From NCBI RefSeq assembly GCF_014191495.1, contig NZ_JACHWR010000001.1, positions 620,001 through 684,000 of the forward strand: 64,000 bases of DNA. Reading direction: 5' to 3'. The DNA comes from Nocardioides soli (GTDB lineage Bacteria; Actinomycetota; Actinomycetes; Propionibacteriales; Nocardioidaceae). Positions 35,679 through 43,822 of the stretch are shown here, in pieces (within the stretch, counting starts at the first letter, position 1; each line of letters begins with the position of its first letter). The notes under the pieces were generated by a model. That model was not told the DNA's origin and searched no databases. It saw nothing but the letters and a program-made list of their open reading frames with translations. The translations under genes and the position numbers were made by a program.

Positions 35679-36842
35679 ATGAGCAGCCCCCTTCTCGACC
35701 GGGTCAACGCCGCGCTGGCGACCGTCAACGACCCCGAGATCAAGCGTCCGATCACCGAGCTCGGCATGGTCGACACCGTCGAGATCGACGACGCCGGGGT
35801 CGTGCACCTCACCGTGCTGCTGACCGTGGCCGGCTGTCCGCTCAAGGACACCATCAACCGCGACGTGACCACCGCCGTCGGCGGGGTCGAGGGCGTCACG
35901 GGCGTCGACCTGACCCTCGGCGTGATGACGGCCGAGCAGCGCTCCGGCCTGCAGCAGACGCTGCGCGGCGGGCAGGCCCAGCGCGAGATCCCGTTCGCTC
36001 AGCCGGGGTCGCTCACGAAGGTCTACGCGATCGCCAGCGGCAAGGGTGGCGTCGGCAAGTCCTCGGTCACCGTCAACCTCGCGATCGCGTTGGCGCAGCA
36101 GGGGCTCAAGGTCGGCGTCGTCGACGCGGACATCTACGGCCACTCGGTGCCCGCGATGCTCGGCGTGGCCGACGAGCGGCCGACGCAGGTCGAGGACCTG
36201 ATCATGCCGGTCCCGACCGCGAGCGGCGTCTCGGTGATCTCCATCGGCATGCTCAAGCCGCGCCGCGACCAGGTCGTCGCCTGGCGCGGCCCGATGCTCG
36301 ACCGAGCGCTGGTCCAGATGCTCGCCGACGTCTACTGGGGCGACCTCGACGCGCTGCTGCTCGACCTGCCGCCCGGCACCGGCGACATCGCGATCTCGCT
36401 CGGCCAGCACCTGCCCGGCGCCGAGGTCGTGGTGGTCACCACGCCGCAGGAGGCCGCCGCCGAGGTCGCCGAGCGCGCCGGCACGATGGCCTCGATGATG
36501 CACCAGCGCGTCGTCGGCGTCGTCGAGAACATGAGCTACCTCCCCTGCCCGCACTGCGCCGAGACCGGCACCGACCACCGCCTGGAGATCTTCGGCACCG
36601 GCGGTGGCGAGCGGGTCGCGAAGACCCTCTCCGACCGGTTCGGCTACGACGTACCCGTGCTGGGCGAGATCCCGATCGACATCTCGCTGCGCGAAGGCGG
36701 CGACGTCGGCAAGCCGATCGTCGAGGCCGACCCGACCGCGCCCGGGGCGGTCGCCCTCACCGCGATCGCCACCCGCCTGGCCGGACGCGGCCGCGGCCTC
36801 GCCGGCCTGCAGCTCGGGTTGACCCCCACCAGCAAGTCCTGA
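35679..36842 (+). CDS. Mrp/ApbC-type iron-sulfur cluster carrier ATPase
   Basis: 387 residues from ATG 35679; an ATG at 35673 is in frame. N-terminal MIP18/DUF59 domain (LLDRVNAALATVNDPEIKRP, residues 4-100), then a deviant Walker A (ASGKGGVGKSSVTVNLA, about 118-134), a switch region VVDADIYGHSVPAML and GVVENMSYLPCPHCAETG with the conserved C-x-x-C that binds the cluster. Delivers Fe-S clusters to target proteins in the cytoplasm. Lies 11 bp after DUF1003 and 18 bp before tatB. Confidence 0.93.
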   Translation: MSSPLLDRVNAALATVNDPEIKRPITELGMVDTVEIDDAGVVHLTVLLTVAGCPLKDTINRDVTTAVGGVEGVTGVDLTLGVMTAEQRSGLQQTLRGGQAQREIPFAQPGSLTKVYAIASGKGGVGKSSVTVNLAIALAQQGLKVGVVDADIYGHSVPAMLGVADERPTQVEDLIMPVPTASGVSVISIGMLKPRRDQVVAWRGPMLDRALVQMLADVYWGDLDALLLDLPPGTGDIAISLGQHLPGAEVVVVTTPQEAAAEVAERAGTMASMMHQRVVGVVENMSYLPCPHCAETGTDHRLEIFGTGGGERVAKTLSDRFGYDVPVLGEIPIDISLREGGDVGKPIVEADPTAPGAVALTAIATRLAGRGRGLAGLQLGLTPTSKS

Positions 36843-36860
36843 CCCAGTAGGTTCTGCTTC

Positions 36861-37199
36861 GTGTTCGGGGTCGGCCTGCCGGAGTTCGCGGTCATCGCAC
36901 TCGTCGCCGTCCTCGTCTTCGGGCCGGACCGGCTGCCCGACCTCGCGCGCCAGGCCGGCCGGATGATCCGCCAGGTGCGCCGGATGGCCAACAGCGCGCG
37001 CGACGAGCTGCGCGCCGAGCTCGGCCCGGAGTACGCCGACCTCGAGCTGCGCGACCTCGACCCCCGCACCATCGTGCGTCGTCACATCGCCGAGGTCCTC
37101 GAGGACGAGGACGACGACGAGCCGGCCCGCCCTCCGCGGCGCGGCCTGCGGCCGCTCGGCGTGGGCGAGGTCCCGCCGTACGACACCGACGCGACCTGA
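36861..37199 (+). CDS. tatB: Sec-independent protein translocase subunit TatB
   Basis: 112 residues from GTG 36861. MFGVGLPEFAVIALVAVLVFGPDRLPDLARQAGR is the TatA/B signature: one membrane helix, the FGPDRLP hinge and an amphipathic helix. The longer acidic and charged tail favours TatB over TatA. TatB with TatC binds twin-arginine signals in folded exports, such as the Tat substrate at 18877. No TatC or TatA is in the window. Confidence 0.9.
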   Translation: MFGVGLPEFAVIALVAVLVFGPDRLPDLARQAGRMIRQVRRMANSARDELRAELGPEYADLELRDLDPRTIVRRHIAEVLEDEDDDEPARPPRRGLRPLGVGEVPPYDTDAT

Positions 37200-37471
37200 C
37201 CCGGACGCGGATGGTCGGGCCGACGCTGGCCTGACCCCGGAGGTGGCGTCGCGCCCCCGGCCGCGACGAACGGTCTGGTCTGCGGCCAGCCCCGTCAAAG
37301 ACATCTTGACCGCAGCGATCCTTCACAGGGTCGGGAACCGAGTACTGTTCCTCGGGCACGGTCTCAGTCAGGTGCGAAGTCTGGATGCTCGGGCCTCGAC
37401 GCGGCGCAGACCGCCGAGCCGGCGGGCATGCCGCCCGGCGTGGACCACGGCCTCCGGAGAGGATGCGAACG

Positions 37472-37867
37472 ATGACGATGGACACCGACGTCAGACGGAA
37501 GTCGTGTTCGTTCTGCGGGGTGCGTGGCAAACGAGGCATGAAGTTCGGCGGCGGCCTGGGCGCGATGATCTGCGAGAGCTGCGTCGAGCACTACCACGAG
37601 CTGTTCCAGTCCAGGTCCAGGACCAAGGCGGCGTCGAAGCCGCCATGGGAGTCCATGTCCGATACCGAGATCCTGGCGAACCTGCCGCTGATCTCGCAGA
37701 CCGCGGCGCAGGTGGACGAGTTCCTGGTCGAGTGGGTCGAGTTGGCGCGGTCCCGGAAGATCTCATGGGCCGAGATCGGCAAGGCGTTCGGCGTCTCGCG
37801 CCAGGCGGCCTGGGAGCGGTTCGCTCAGCGCGTCGAGCAGGTCAGGTCTCGATCCACGAGCGCCTGA
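37472..37867 (+). CDS. Small regulator with ClpX-type zinc finger and C-terminal helix-turn-helix
   Basis: 131 residues from ATG 37472 (GGAGAGG upstream; ATGs at 37463 and 37478 are alternatives). Residues 12-37 form a C4 zinc finger, CSFCG ... CESC, with the same C-x2-C-x18-C-x2-C spacing as ClpX in this window (Cys13-38). A C-terminal helix-turn-helix follows: ISWAEIGKAFGVSRQAAWERFAQRV (about residues 95-119). The combination suggests a DNA-binding protein that dimerises through, or mimics, the ClpX zinc domain. Followed by a strong terminator. No family name comes to mind. Confidence 0.8.
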   Translation: MTMDTDVRRKSCSFCGVRGKRGMKFGGGLGAMICESCVEHYHELFQSRSRTKAASKPPWESMSDTEILANLPLISQTAAQVDEFLVEWVELARSRKISWAEIGKAFGVSRQAAWERFAQRVEQVRSRSTSA

Positions 37868-37931
37868 CCCGGGACGACCTCAACCGGCCACGGCTGCGGC
37901 CCGCGCGACGCTGGCGAGGCTGGCGGGATAG

Positions 37932-37984
37932 CCAGTGACGATCTGGTTGTTCCCGGGCCTCGGGAACAACCAGATCGTCACTGG
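37932..37984 (+). terminator. 24-bp perfect inverted repeat with 5-base loop
   Basis: The left arm (37932-37955, CCAGTGACGATCTGG...) and right arm (37961-37984) are perfectly complementary over 24 bp with loop GGCCT. It lies 65 bp after the zinc-finger regulator stop. Unusually long for a plain terminator, and there is no U-tract. Confidence 0.7.
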
Positions 37985-38062
37985 GTATCGCCCTTCAGCG
38001 GGCGTGCGGTCCGCCCGGGGCGGGCATCTCCCGGGGTCGGCCTGCTCGCGAGCTCGGGAGGG

Positions 38063-38123
38063 ATAGTCCGTCACGTTCTGGTTGGCGTTCTCGCCGTGGG
38101 GCAGCCAGTTCGTGACGGACTAT
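38063..38123. repeat. Second long inverted repeat (19-bp arms, 23-base loop)
   Basis: ATAGTCCGTCACGTTCTGG (38063-38081) pairs with 38105-38123 at 17 of 19 positions. It shares TTCTGGTTG/ATCTGGTTG with the repeat at 37932. The gap 37868-38242 between the regulator and the P450 gene holds only these two structures. Confidence 0.65.
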
Positions 38124-38242
38124 TCCGATGCGGTCGGTATCGGCGGGCTTCGAGTCCGCCTTGTCGGATGTGTCAGAGGGAGACCCCATGAGGGGGTCTT
38201 GCTCACCGACGCTGTCGCCTGACGTCCGACGGCCAGGGCGAT

Positions 38243-39598
38243 TCAGCCGGTTGCGAGCAGCGGTAAGACGCTCGACCTCGTCGCGCCGGACGCATCCAGC
38301 AGGTCAAGACCCGTTCGGTGAGCCCAAGGACCCGCCTGCTCAGCCCGGCGCGGGGCGAAGCGGAGCCGCAGCCCTGCGGGCGTCAGCGTGGTCCGCGGGT
38401 CCGGCACGACCCGATCTGAGACGTTCTCCACGTCGTAGCCGCGCAGCACGGCCGCCAGCACCGCGTCGAGCAGGACGTAGCTCACGTCGCGGCCGGGGCA
38501 CCGGTGCAGTCCGTGACCGAAGGACAGGAGCTGCTGCGGACGGGAGTCGGGATCGAGCCAGCGCTCGGGCAGGAACTCATCCGGCCGGTCGAAGAGCGCC
38601 GCGTCGCGGTGGACGACATAGGGGCTGACGACGAAGTTGTGGCCCGCCTCGAACCGATAGCGGCCCAGTTCGACCGGCCGGATGGCGACACGGTGCAGTC
38701 GCCAGGTGGGCGGGTAGAGCCGCAGCGTCTCCAGCACCACCGCTCGCCGACGTACGGCGTCTCCGCGCGCGGCAGCGGCCCAGCGGCGGTCTCGTCCCAG
38801 CTCGTGCAGTGCCCATGCTGCCGCGGCGGCGGGGACTCGCTGCGCGGCCAGCAGGGCCCCGATGAGGAGATCGGCGATGCTCTCCAGCGTGTGACCGGCC
38901 GCGACCGCGGCGACCACGGCGCCGGACGCGAAGTCCTGCCGCGGCCGGACCGCGCGATCGCACACGAGAGGGTCGACGACGTCGCGAAGTGCCCGGTACG
39001 CCCGGTGCATCCGACGGTTCGCGCGCGTGGGCCAGCTCGCTGGCAACGCGAACGGGTTGCCGAAGACGGCGCTGAGCGCCTCGAGCAACCCGGCGACCTC
39101 GACGTGGACCCGGCCGCTGCTCTCCTCGCCGAAGAAGTATCCGGCGACGAGTCTGGAGCACAGCTCTTCGAGCATCGGCAGCGGATCGACGTCCTCACCG
39201 CGGTCTCGTGCCGCCTCGACGGCGCCGAGCGAGGCCTCCGAGGCCAGCCCCCGAAGTGGTTCGAGCACGCCGCCGCGGAGTCCCGCATTCAGGTGCTTGC
39301 GGAGGCGGTTGCGCGCCGCGATGCCATCGGCGTCGAGGCGCCGGTTGAGGAAGGTGCCAACGATCTCGAACCCGGCCCGCGTATCGAGGACCGTCCGCGC
39401 AAGCTCGAGATCGTTGACGCCCGTGGTGATCGAGTCGAACGCGACAACTCCCCCGTAGCTCTCGCGTGCCGACATCAGAAAACCAAGGCGATCCTTCTCA
39501 TACTCGGCGACCCACCCCGCCCAGCGGCCCCCCACTGGGCCTGGCGGCCGCCACGGCGCCCCGACGCCTCGAGCGCCCAGTTGCTGGCGCCGCCCCAT
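38243..39598 (-). CDS. Cytochrome P450
   Basis: 451 residues from ATG 39598. A Pro-rich start (PWRPPGPVGG) and LGFLMSARESYGGVVAF fit a P450 N-terminus without a membrane anchor. Core motifs: ETLRLYPPTWRLHR (ExxR helix K), a PERW-type segment (FLPERWLDPDSRP) and FGHGLHRCPGRD, the haem-binding loop with the axial Cys. Complete. No ferredoxin or reductase gene adjoins. Its function is unknown; isolated P450s often tailor secondary metabolites or lipids. Surroundings look accessory. Confidence 0.9.
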   Translation of the reverse strand: MGRRQQLGARGVGAPWRPPGPVGGRWAGWVAEYEKDRLGFLMSARESYGGVVAFDSITTGVNDLELARTVLDTRAGFEIVGTFLNRRLDADGIAARNRLRKHLNAGLRGGVLEPLRGLASEASLGAVEAARDRGEDVDPLPMLEELCSRLVAGYFFGEESSGRVHVEVAGLLEALSAVFGNPFALPASWPTRANRRMHRAYRALRDVVDPLVCDRAVRPRQDFASGAVVAAVAAGHTLESIADLLIGALLAAQRVPAAAAAWALHELGRDRRWAAAARGDAVRRRAVVLETLRLYPPTWRLHRVAIRPVELGRYRFEAGHNFVVSPYVVHRDAALFDRPDEFLPERWLDPDSRPQQLLSFGHGLHRCPGRDVSYVLLDAVLAAVLRGYDVENVSDRVVPDPRTTLTPAGLRLRFAPRRAEQAGPWAHRTGLDLLDASGATRSSVLPLLATG

Positions 39599-40002
39599 GT
39601 CGCCCGTACCCGAGTCGAGCGATCATCAGGTCCACACGTAGTCGGGTGCACCGCCGCGGCCCTGGGCACGCATCACGAGGCGAGCGAGCGAGTACTTGAT
39701 GAGACGCATAGGGCGGTCCCCCGATCTGGTGGCTCTGCGCGTGCGGCCGAGTTCAGGCAGCCGCACGTCTGTCAGGTCTATCATGACGTACGACAGGATC
39801 TCCTTGACACTCTTTGGAGAAGTTCGAGTAGGAATTCTGCGTCATCGACGGACTAGGACATCTGCTTGCCGAAGTCGCTTCGGACGGCTTGCCCAGGGCC
39901 CGATCAGCGAGCCTGGACAGGTTCGTCAACGAAACCGAGCTGGACGACGTCAAGGTCTCAACCACCGTCACGATGCCGCACAAGAAGGGGCGAGGAGCAC
40001 GA
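39599..40002. other. Gap upstream of the peptide/ABC cluster, no certain gene
   Basis: An ATG-led frame from 39783 (MTYDRISLTLFGEVRVG...) and a frame without a start codon (VIDGLGHLLAEVASDG ... LDRFVNETELDDV, ending MSEHE at 40020) look protein-like, but neither makes a complete gene. A TTGACA box near 39811 could be a -35 element with a weak -10 about 18 bp on. I read this as decayed coding sequence or a long leader. Confidence 0.35.
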
Positions 40003-40030
40003 ATGAGCGAGCACGAATGAGCGAGCACGA
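40003..40030. repeat. 14-bp tandem duplication at the start of a small ORF
   Basis: ATGAGCGAGCACGA occurs at 40003-40016 and 40017-40030. Each copy begins with an ATG. The duplication shifts the upstream frame so that it ends (TGA 40018-40020) across the second ATG. Confidence 0.85.
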
Positions 40031-40220
40031 CTGTCATCGGGATTCCTTTCAGCGGCTAGCAGTTGCGCTGCGGCCCGCACCCGAAGCGCCACGTCGGGTG
40101 CACAAGCACCTGGTCCTGCGTCGGAAGAGGTGTGCCGTTATGGGCGCCGCAGTCACTACCGGATGCCTTGCCGCCGCTCTCACCGGCGGCCCCCTTCTGC
40201 GCACGTTGCTCAATCAATAG
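40017..40220 (+). CDS. Small Cys-containing peptide ORF with a hydrophobic C-terminus
   Basis: 67 residues from the second ATG: MSEHDCHRDSFQRLAVALRP, a basic middle, then VMGAAVTTGCLAAALTGGPLL, which could be one membrane helix or an export signal near the C-terminus. GGAG stands 8 bases before the first ATG copy (40003), and the two ATGs are joined by an ATGA overlap. I recognise no family. It opens the set of small ORFs before the ABC transporter, which makes a leader or precursor peptide possible. Confidence 0.4.
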   Translation: MSEHDCHRDSFQRLAVALRPAPEAPRRVHKHLVLRRKRCAVMGAAVTTGCLAAALTGGPLLRTLLNQ

Positions 40221-40305
40221 CCAGGACGTCGGGAGTCTCGACGACCAGGCAACCCCATCGCATTTCTATGTCAAGATCCTCCTGACGCCCGGAGGAAAAT
40301 CTGTC

Positions 40306-40437
40306 ATGGTTCTCCCCATGACCCTCGGGCACTTCGCTGCGGCCACCGAAAGCAGCGGGTTGCCATTTTCCGTAGCTTCGCTCTCTTGGTCACCCTTTTC
40401 GACGACTGACGCCAGGACACCAGGCCATAGGCCTTGA
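40306..40437 (+). CDS. Candidate 43-residue peptide with a strong ribosome site
   Basis: ATG 40306 follows GGAGG at 10 bases. MVLPMTLGHFAAATESSGLP, then a Ser/Phe/Thr-rich end and stop at 40435-40437. There is no family match, and it could be chance. It is the only coding candidate in the gap 40221-40532. Confidence 0.25.
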   Translation: MVLPMTLGHFAAATESSGLPFSVASLSWSPFSTTDARTPGHRP

Positions 40438-40532
40438 GGCGTCCAATCCCTCGACATACTCAACCGGCCCAAACGCCGGTCCACTTTGATGTCCCCTCGC
40501 ATCGGGCGAAGGGTAACGAAAGGAGAGAACGA

Positions 40533-40931
40533 ATGAGACGAGTTCTCGCGTCGGCCTGTGCGGTTGCGGCGCTCGTGGCGGTTCCGACGGCTGCGTCGGC
40601 GATCAACGCCTCATCCAATGACGGATCCGGCTTCGCCAACAGCCTTCGCTGGTACAACACCGGGGTCCAGATGGGAGGGAGTCTCAAGTCAACGAACGGC
40701 AACGCGGTGTACTTCTCCGCGAACCTGATCTACGACGGGGAGCTCGACTACCTCTTCGGGCGGTATACGACCGACACGACGTCACTGTCACTTGTCACCC
40801 GGGGCGGGCTCGCCGGCTTCAACACCGGTTCATCCAATCCTGCCGTGGATGGCATCAAGGTGCGAGTGTGTCGCAACAAGAGCAACCTGCCTGACTCCTG
40901 CGGGTCGTGGTCCGCCCAGGACCGACGCTGA
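40533..40931 (+). CDS. Small secreted protein of unknown function, beside an ABC transporter
   Basis: 132 residues from ATG 40533, with AAGGAGAG at ideal spacing. Signal peptide MRRVLASACAVAALVAVPTAASA (cleavage about residue 23). The mature 109 residues are Ser/Asn/Gly-rich, beta-prone and have two Cys near the end (VCRNKSNLPDSCGSW), likely a disulfide. Size, export signal and the following ABC genes recall bacteriocin operons of the lactococcin 972 style, but the sequence does not show that family's pattern. It lies 36 bp before the ATPase gene. Confidence 0.75.
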   Translation: MRRVLASACAVAALVAVPTAASAINASSNDGSGFANSLRWYNTGVQMGGSLKSTNGNAVYFSANLIYDGELDYLFGRYTTDTTSLSLVTRGGLAGFNTGSSNPAVDGIKVRVCRNKSNLPDSCGSWSAQDRR

Positions 40932-40967
40932 CCTGACCTAGAACGACTCGAGTTGGAGAGCGCACCG

Positions 40968-41729
40968 ATGGAATTCACCACTTTCCCCGCGACGACGATC
41001 GGCATCGCCAAGCTGTCGAAGCGGTACCGACGCGGCATCACCGCGCTCTCCAACATCGAGGTCACCTTTACGCCAGGAATCACTGCCGTACTTGGTCGAA
41101 ACGGCGCAGGAAAGTCCACGCTCGTACGCAGCATTGTCGGCATCGACACTCGCTACGACGGAACTATCACATTCGAGGAGTCCGGCGAGATCCTTGGTCG
41201 CGCCGAGCGAATGCGACGACTCGGCTGGCTCCCCCAGTCCTTCGGTTACCCCGCCCGCATGACCACCCGCGACTTCGTCGCGTACGCGGCGTGGCTCAAG
41301 GGACTGCCCCGAGACTCAGACGAGGCGATCGATTGCGCGCTCGACACCGCCGATGTTGCCAGTCACGGTCGCCAGCGACTCGACGCCCTGTCCGGCGGAA
41401 CCCTACGTCGAGTCGGGTTCGCGGCCAGTATCGTCCACGCGCCGAGCGTCCTCGTGCTGGATGAGCCAACGACCGGTCTCGACCCGATCCAACGGGCTGA
41501 GTTCCACGAACGCCTTGCCATGATCGGACGCAGGAGCACGGTCGTTCTCGCCACACACATTCTCGAGGACGTTGCCGCACTCGCCGACCGGGTCCACGTC
41601 ATCGAAGCCGGGGAGCTGGTCTGGTCCGGCACAGCCGTCGGCCTCTCAAGGGCGGGCGGCAATACGGCAGTCGACTCAGAGACGCTGCGCAGTGGGTTCC
41701 GGAGCGTCGTTGGCGGCGAGTTGAGTTGA
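40968..41729 (+). CDS. ABC transporter ATP-binding protein
   Basis: 253 residues from ATG 40968 (GGAGAG 8 bases upstream). Complete ATPase: Walker A GRNGAGKST, Q-loop LPQSFGYP, signature LSGGTLRRVGF (Gly-Thr-Leu in place of the commoner Gln/Glu), Walker B VLVLDEPTTGLDP, H-loop ATHILED. Of the single-domain CcmA/bacitracin-export type. Stop overlaps the next start (TTGA). Energises the membrane proteins that follow; export of or immunity to the adjacent secreted protein is the natural guess. Confidence 0.93.
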   Translation: MEFTTFPATTIGIAKLSKRYRRGITALSNIEVTFTPGITAVLGRNGAGKSTLVRSIVGIDTRYDGTITFEESGEILGRAERMRRLGWLPQSFGYPARMTTRDFVAYAAWLKGLPRDSDEAIDCALDTADVASHGRQRLDALSGGTLRRVGFAASIVHAPSVLVLDEPTTGLDPIQRAEFHERLAMIGRRSTVVLATHILEDVAALADRVHVIEAGELVWSGTAVGLSRAGGNTAVDSETLRSGFRSVVGGELS

Positions 41730-43042
41730 TCGGGCTTCCCATCTCGCGGCGTGAGCGCACGGTCGTCGTCCTCGCCGTCGCCGTTGTCTCGGCCCTGTCG
41801 GTCGGCAACCTGTACTCAGGTTGGTACGGCTCATGGGGGGAGACTGCACGAGCACTCCAGGTCACCACGCTTCTCACCTACCCGCTCCTCGCGGCCCTCT
41901 CCGCGTGGCTGACCGGAGCACCCCGCCGACGCCGATATCAGTGGATGGTGGGCACGGGGGTGAGCGGTGCGCTGAGATTGCGCATCTTGTGGGTCACCGC
42001 CATTGCTGGACTCGGCTTCGCCGGCATGCTCCCCGTTTTCGTAGTCGCCTGCGTCATGACTGGCAACGAGGCCGACTTCGGCAGTTTTCCAGGCCTTGAG
42101 CTTCTCCTCATCGCGACGGGAACCGTCGCTGCAATCGCGTTCGGACTCGCCCTCGCGTCTGCGCTCCCGCCGATGCTCGCGCCTATCCTTGCCACAGTCA
42201 TCGTGTACGGCGGCGAGTACCTGCTCGACACGGGCACCCCCTCGATGGAGCAATACGCTGGGTTCGTCGTCGCCGACCAGCGCGAGCGCACCTACCTCGA
42301 GCCGACCCCTTGGGTCTTGATCGTGCAGTGCTTCCTTCTCGCATGCCTCGCACTCCTGTTCCTGGCGGCAGCGGTGCGATCCCGCTCGTGGCTGTTCCCA
42401 CTGGCGGGGGCGTGCCTGGCGGCAACTCCATTGGTCATGGTGGGCAGTAGCAACTACTCGGTGTCCCACGCCGCACTGCAGCCTGTCTGCCAAGAGCAGA
42501 ACGACTACACGCTGTGCATGACCCGCGCGAGGGCGCACACGATGGACGAGGTCGTGGAGAGCATCGAGCCGGCCATGACAATGATGGACTCATTCTCCGG
42601 ACAGCGCCTGACCCTGGCAGAGGAGTCAATCCGCATCGGCACTCTGGAAGAGCGTGGGACAGTCGGCATGGTCGTGCCCTTCGCCATCACCTCAGGCATC
42701 GACGGCGACTCGCACCGCGTAGTGCGTGACGAACTGGTCGTCGACGTGACCAATGCCGTCTTACGCGGGTCGTGCGGCAGCGGCCGCTCCGGCGGGTACG
42801 TCGCCAAGTCCGCGACCGCCCAAGACGTATTGCAGGAGTGGGTTCTGCGAGAACTCAACATTCCGCTCGAAGGCGTGTCGTACGCCCAGATCCCTTTGAG
42901 CGAAGACTTCGTCGACTGGTCGCCTGTCGCGTCGTTCCGCTCCGCCTGGAATGACGCCTCACCCGATGCTCGCCTGCGATGGTTCGACCAGCATGGCGGA
43001 GACGTCCTGACATGCGACCTCCAGGACGACCTCACGATATGA
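41726..43042 (+). CDS. ABC-cluster membrane protein with a large extracytoplasmic C-terminus
   Basis: 438 residues from TTG 41726, overlapping the ATPase stop. About six membrane segments lie within residues 12-250. A soluble domain of about 180 residues follows, with Cys in PVCQEQNDYTLCM, GSCGSG and LTCDLQ, so disulfides outside the cell are likely. I know no named family; build is unlike a plain ABC-2 permease because of the C-terminal domain. The stop overlaps the next ATG (ATGA). Confidence 0.75.
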   Translation: MIGLPISRRERTVVVLAVAVVSALSVGNLYSGWYGSWGETARALQVTTLLTYPLLAALSAWLTGAPRRRRYQWMVGTGVSGALRLRILWVTAIAGLGFAGMLPVFVVACVMTGNEADFGSFPGLELLLIATGTVAAIAFGLALASALPPMLAPILATVIVYGGEYLLDTGTPSMEQYAGFVVADQRERTYLEPTPWVLIVQCFLLACLALLFLAAAVRSRSWLFPLAGACLAATPLVMVGSSNYSVSHAALQPVCQEQNDYTLCMTRARAHTMDEVVESIEPAMTMMDSFSGQRLTLAEESIRIGTLEERGTVGMVVPFAITSGIDGDSHRVVRDELVVDVTNAVLRGSCGSGRSGGYVAKSATAQDVLQEWVLRELNIPLEGVSYAQIPLSEDFVDWSPVASFRSAWNDASPDARLRWFDQHGGDVLTCDLQDDLTI

Positions 43043-43686
43043 CCGCTCTCCTTCGACTTGGCGCTGCCCGCGGGCTATCCGGCAGGACGCTGCTGTCCCT
43101 AGCCGCGAGCGTTTCCATCGTCACCCTGACCGCAATGGTCGCGGTGGGCATTCGAACAAGCGCCGGTGCCGTTGCGGCAGGTGCGACGATCGACAGTGCG
43201 GTCCTGGTCGGCCTCATCGCCCCGGCCGCCGTACTGTCCCAACTGCTCCAGGACCGAGCCGCGTGGCTGCTCGAAACCGCCACCCGGAAAGCTCGGCGCG
43301 TTCGTTTGCTCTGGTTCGTCAGCCTCTGCACTCTGGCCACGCTCTCTTGCCTGGCATGCGTACTGCTCACCGCCGCCAACGTCGACACCTTCCTGCTGGC
43401 GGCCGATTTCACCCTCTTCTTCGCGATCAGCTGCGCGGGCGCACTCGTGCTCGGCGGCCCGCTCGGCTGGACACCCGCCGCCGCGCTCGCGTTGGCTGCC
43501 TCCACACCGGGCCTGATCCCGTTCGAGTGGAACTACGTGGCTCAGGCGTCGTATGCCATCCATATCTGGTGCGTGGCCGGCGCACTACTGGTCGTGACCG
43601 GAGCAGCGTTTGTCGCCCTCGATGAACATGGCATCGACCGCCAGCGCCGCATGCTGGAGCGCCAACCTGGGGTGACCGACGACTAA
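43039..43686 (+). CDS. Integral membrane protein, last gene of the ABC cluster
   Basis: 215 residues from ATG 43039. About five to six hydrophobic segments and few charged loops; ends with a short charged tail (DEHGIDRQRRMLERQ). Resembles the second membrane half of a two-permease ABC exporter, but no signature is present. Tight ATGA overlap with the previous gene shows that they act together. Confidence 0.72.
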   Translation: MTALLRLGAARGLSGRTLLSLAASVSIVTLTAMVAVGIRTSAGAVAAGATIDSAVLVGLIAPAAVLSQLLQDRAAWLLETATRKARRVRLLWFVSLCTLATLSCLACVLLTAANVDTFLLAADFTLFFAISCAGALVLGGPLGWTPAAALALAASTPGLIPFEWNYVAQASYAIHIWCVAGALLVVTGAAFVALDEHGIDRQRRMLERQPGVTDD

Positions 43687-43822
43687 CTCCTCACGTTCCC
43701 GTCTCCCTTGGCCATGGTGACTCGCCGGCCAAGCACGAGCAGTGGTCGGGACACGTGGTCCTCGCCCGCCCTGCGGTGTCCGGTCGCCGCGCCCCCACCG
43801 CGGGCGCGGCGCGGCCTCGAGC

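Noticed and set aside
39783..40020. Complete gene in the gap upstream of the peptide ORFs
   Set aside because: Two protein-like frames exist, but one lacks a start codon and the other has no ribosome site or family; described as a gap instead.
40533..40931. Lactococcin 972-type bacteriocin
   Set aside because: Size and neighbours fit, but the Gly-Gly/Trp/Tyr pattern of that family is not present. Left as secreted protein of unknown function.
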